64,000 nucleotides of DNA, taken from Limnohabitans sp. T6-20 (GTDB lineage Bacteria; Pseudomonadota; Gammaproteobacteria; Burkholderiales; Burkholderiaceae_C). Location of the stretch: positions 1-64,000 of the forward strand of contig NZ_NERW01000002.1 of the NCBI RefSeq assembly GCF_003063505.1, read 5' to 3'. The notes below the pieces were generated by a model that made no database searches, was not told the DNA's origin, and worked only from the letters and a program-made list of their open reading frames with translations. The translations under genes were made by a program, and so were the position numbers. How positions within the stretch are numbered: position 1 is the first letter of the stretch; each line of letters starts with the position of its first letter. Positions 63,966-64,000 of the stretch are shown piece after piece.

Positions 63966-64000
63966 ATGACCACGATGCAGAATTTTGCGGAGCCCACCCC
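63966..64000 (+). CDS. Possible gene start, cut by the window end
   Basis: ATG at 63966 opens a frame that reads MTTMQNFAEPT up to the window edge. It is divergent from the PHP gene, with 124 bases between starts. Too short to identify. Confidence 0.3.
   Translation, partial: MTTMQNFAEPT

Overview
The window looks like a chromosomal segment of a GC-rich betaproteobacterium, most likely Burkholderiales/Comamonadaceae (Limnohabitans- or Rhodoferax-like). This is inferred from codon use and from the housekeeping set (purT, radC, fkpB-ispH, serS, trpS, an M50 protease, yciO, an RNase AM-type PHP gene); no database search was possible. The order is housekeeping flank, surface-polysaccharide locus of about 35 kb, an IS66-family element, housekeeping flank.

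Left flank (1-10.6 kb): remnants of an IS30 transposase and of a REP-associated tyrosine transposase (RAYT), an FtsX-type permease, a truncated globin, an Smr protein, ApaH, a CorC/HlyC-type membrane protein, an H-NS-like protein, an RfaH-like NusG paralogue, an MNT-HEPN toxin-antitoxin pair, and UppS. The 447-base leader after uppS holds a 12-base-arm hairpin, a candidate ops site for the RfaH-like factor, and two REP elements.

Polysaccharide locus (11.0-45.3 kb): it is mosaic. Block 1 (11.0-25.1 kb) carries dTDP-sugar genes rfbB, rfbA and rfbC without rfbD, an ABC exporter (Wzm/Wzt with C-terminal glycan-binding region), a methyltransferase/coiled-coil/glycosyltransferase fusion, and a GDP-heptose pathway (gmhA, hddA, gmhB, hddC) with gmd-like and fcl-like genes that suggest a GDP-6-deoxy-heptose product. 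Block 2 (25.1-32.1 kb) is sharply AT-rich: a GT-C-like membrane protein, GtrA, a GtrB/DPM1-like transferase, a flippase-like protein, and a kinase-like/HAD/nucleotidyltransferase trio. Block 3 (32.1-45.3 kb) is GC-rich again: a 3'-truncated nucleotide-sugar dehydrogenase, FdtA/FdtC/FdtB for a dTDP-3-acetamido-sugar, Wzx, a Wzy-like protein, glycosyltransferases and a PglC/D/E/F-type bacillosamine set. The locus therefore encodes both an ABC-transporter route and a Wzx/Wzy route.

Right flank (45.3-64 kb): an intact IS66-family element with perfect 23-base inverted repeats and an 8-base target duplication sits 1 base beyond the purT stop codon. Then come a MacAB-like export operon, a PfkB/adenosine kinase, radC, fkpB-ispH, serS, a lipoprotein, tRNA-Ser(CGA), a small lipoprotein, a LuxR-type response regulator, trpS with an extra C-terminal domain, an M50 protease, yciO, an EamA transporter and a PHP phosphoesterase.

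A 27-base REP family runs through both flanks: head GTGGGA, a 6+6-base stem, a CCCC/CCCT loop, tail GAATG. At least four stem sequences occur, all self-complementary, so the hairpin is conserved while its sequence changes. One perfect copy lies in frame inside rfbB.
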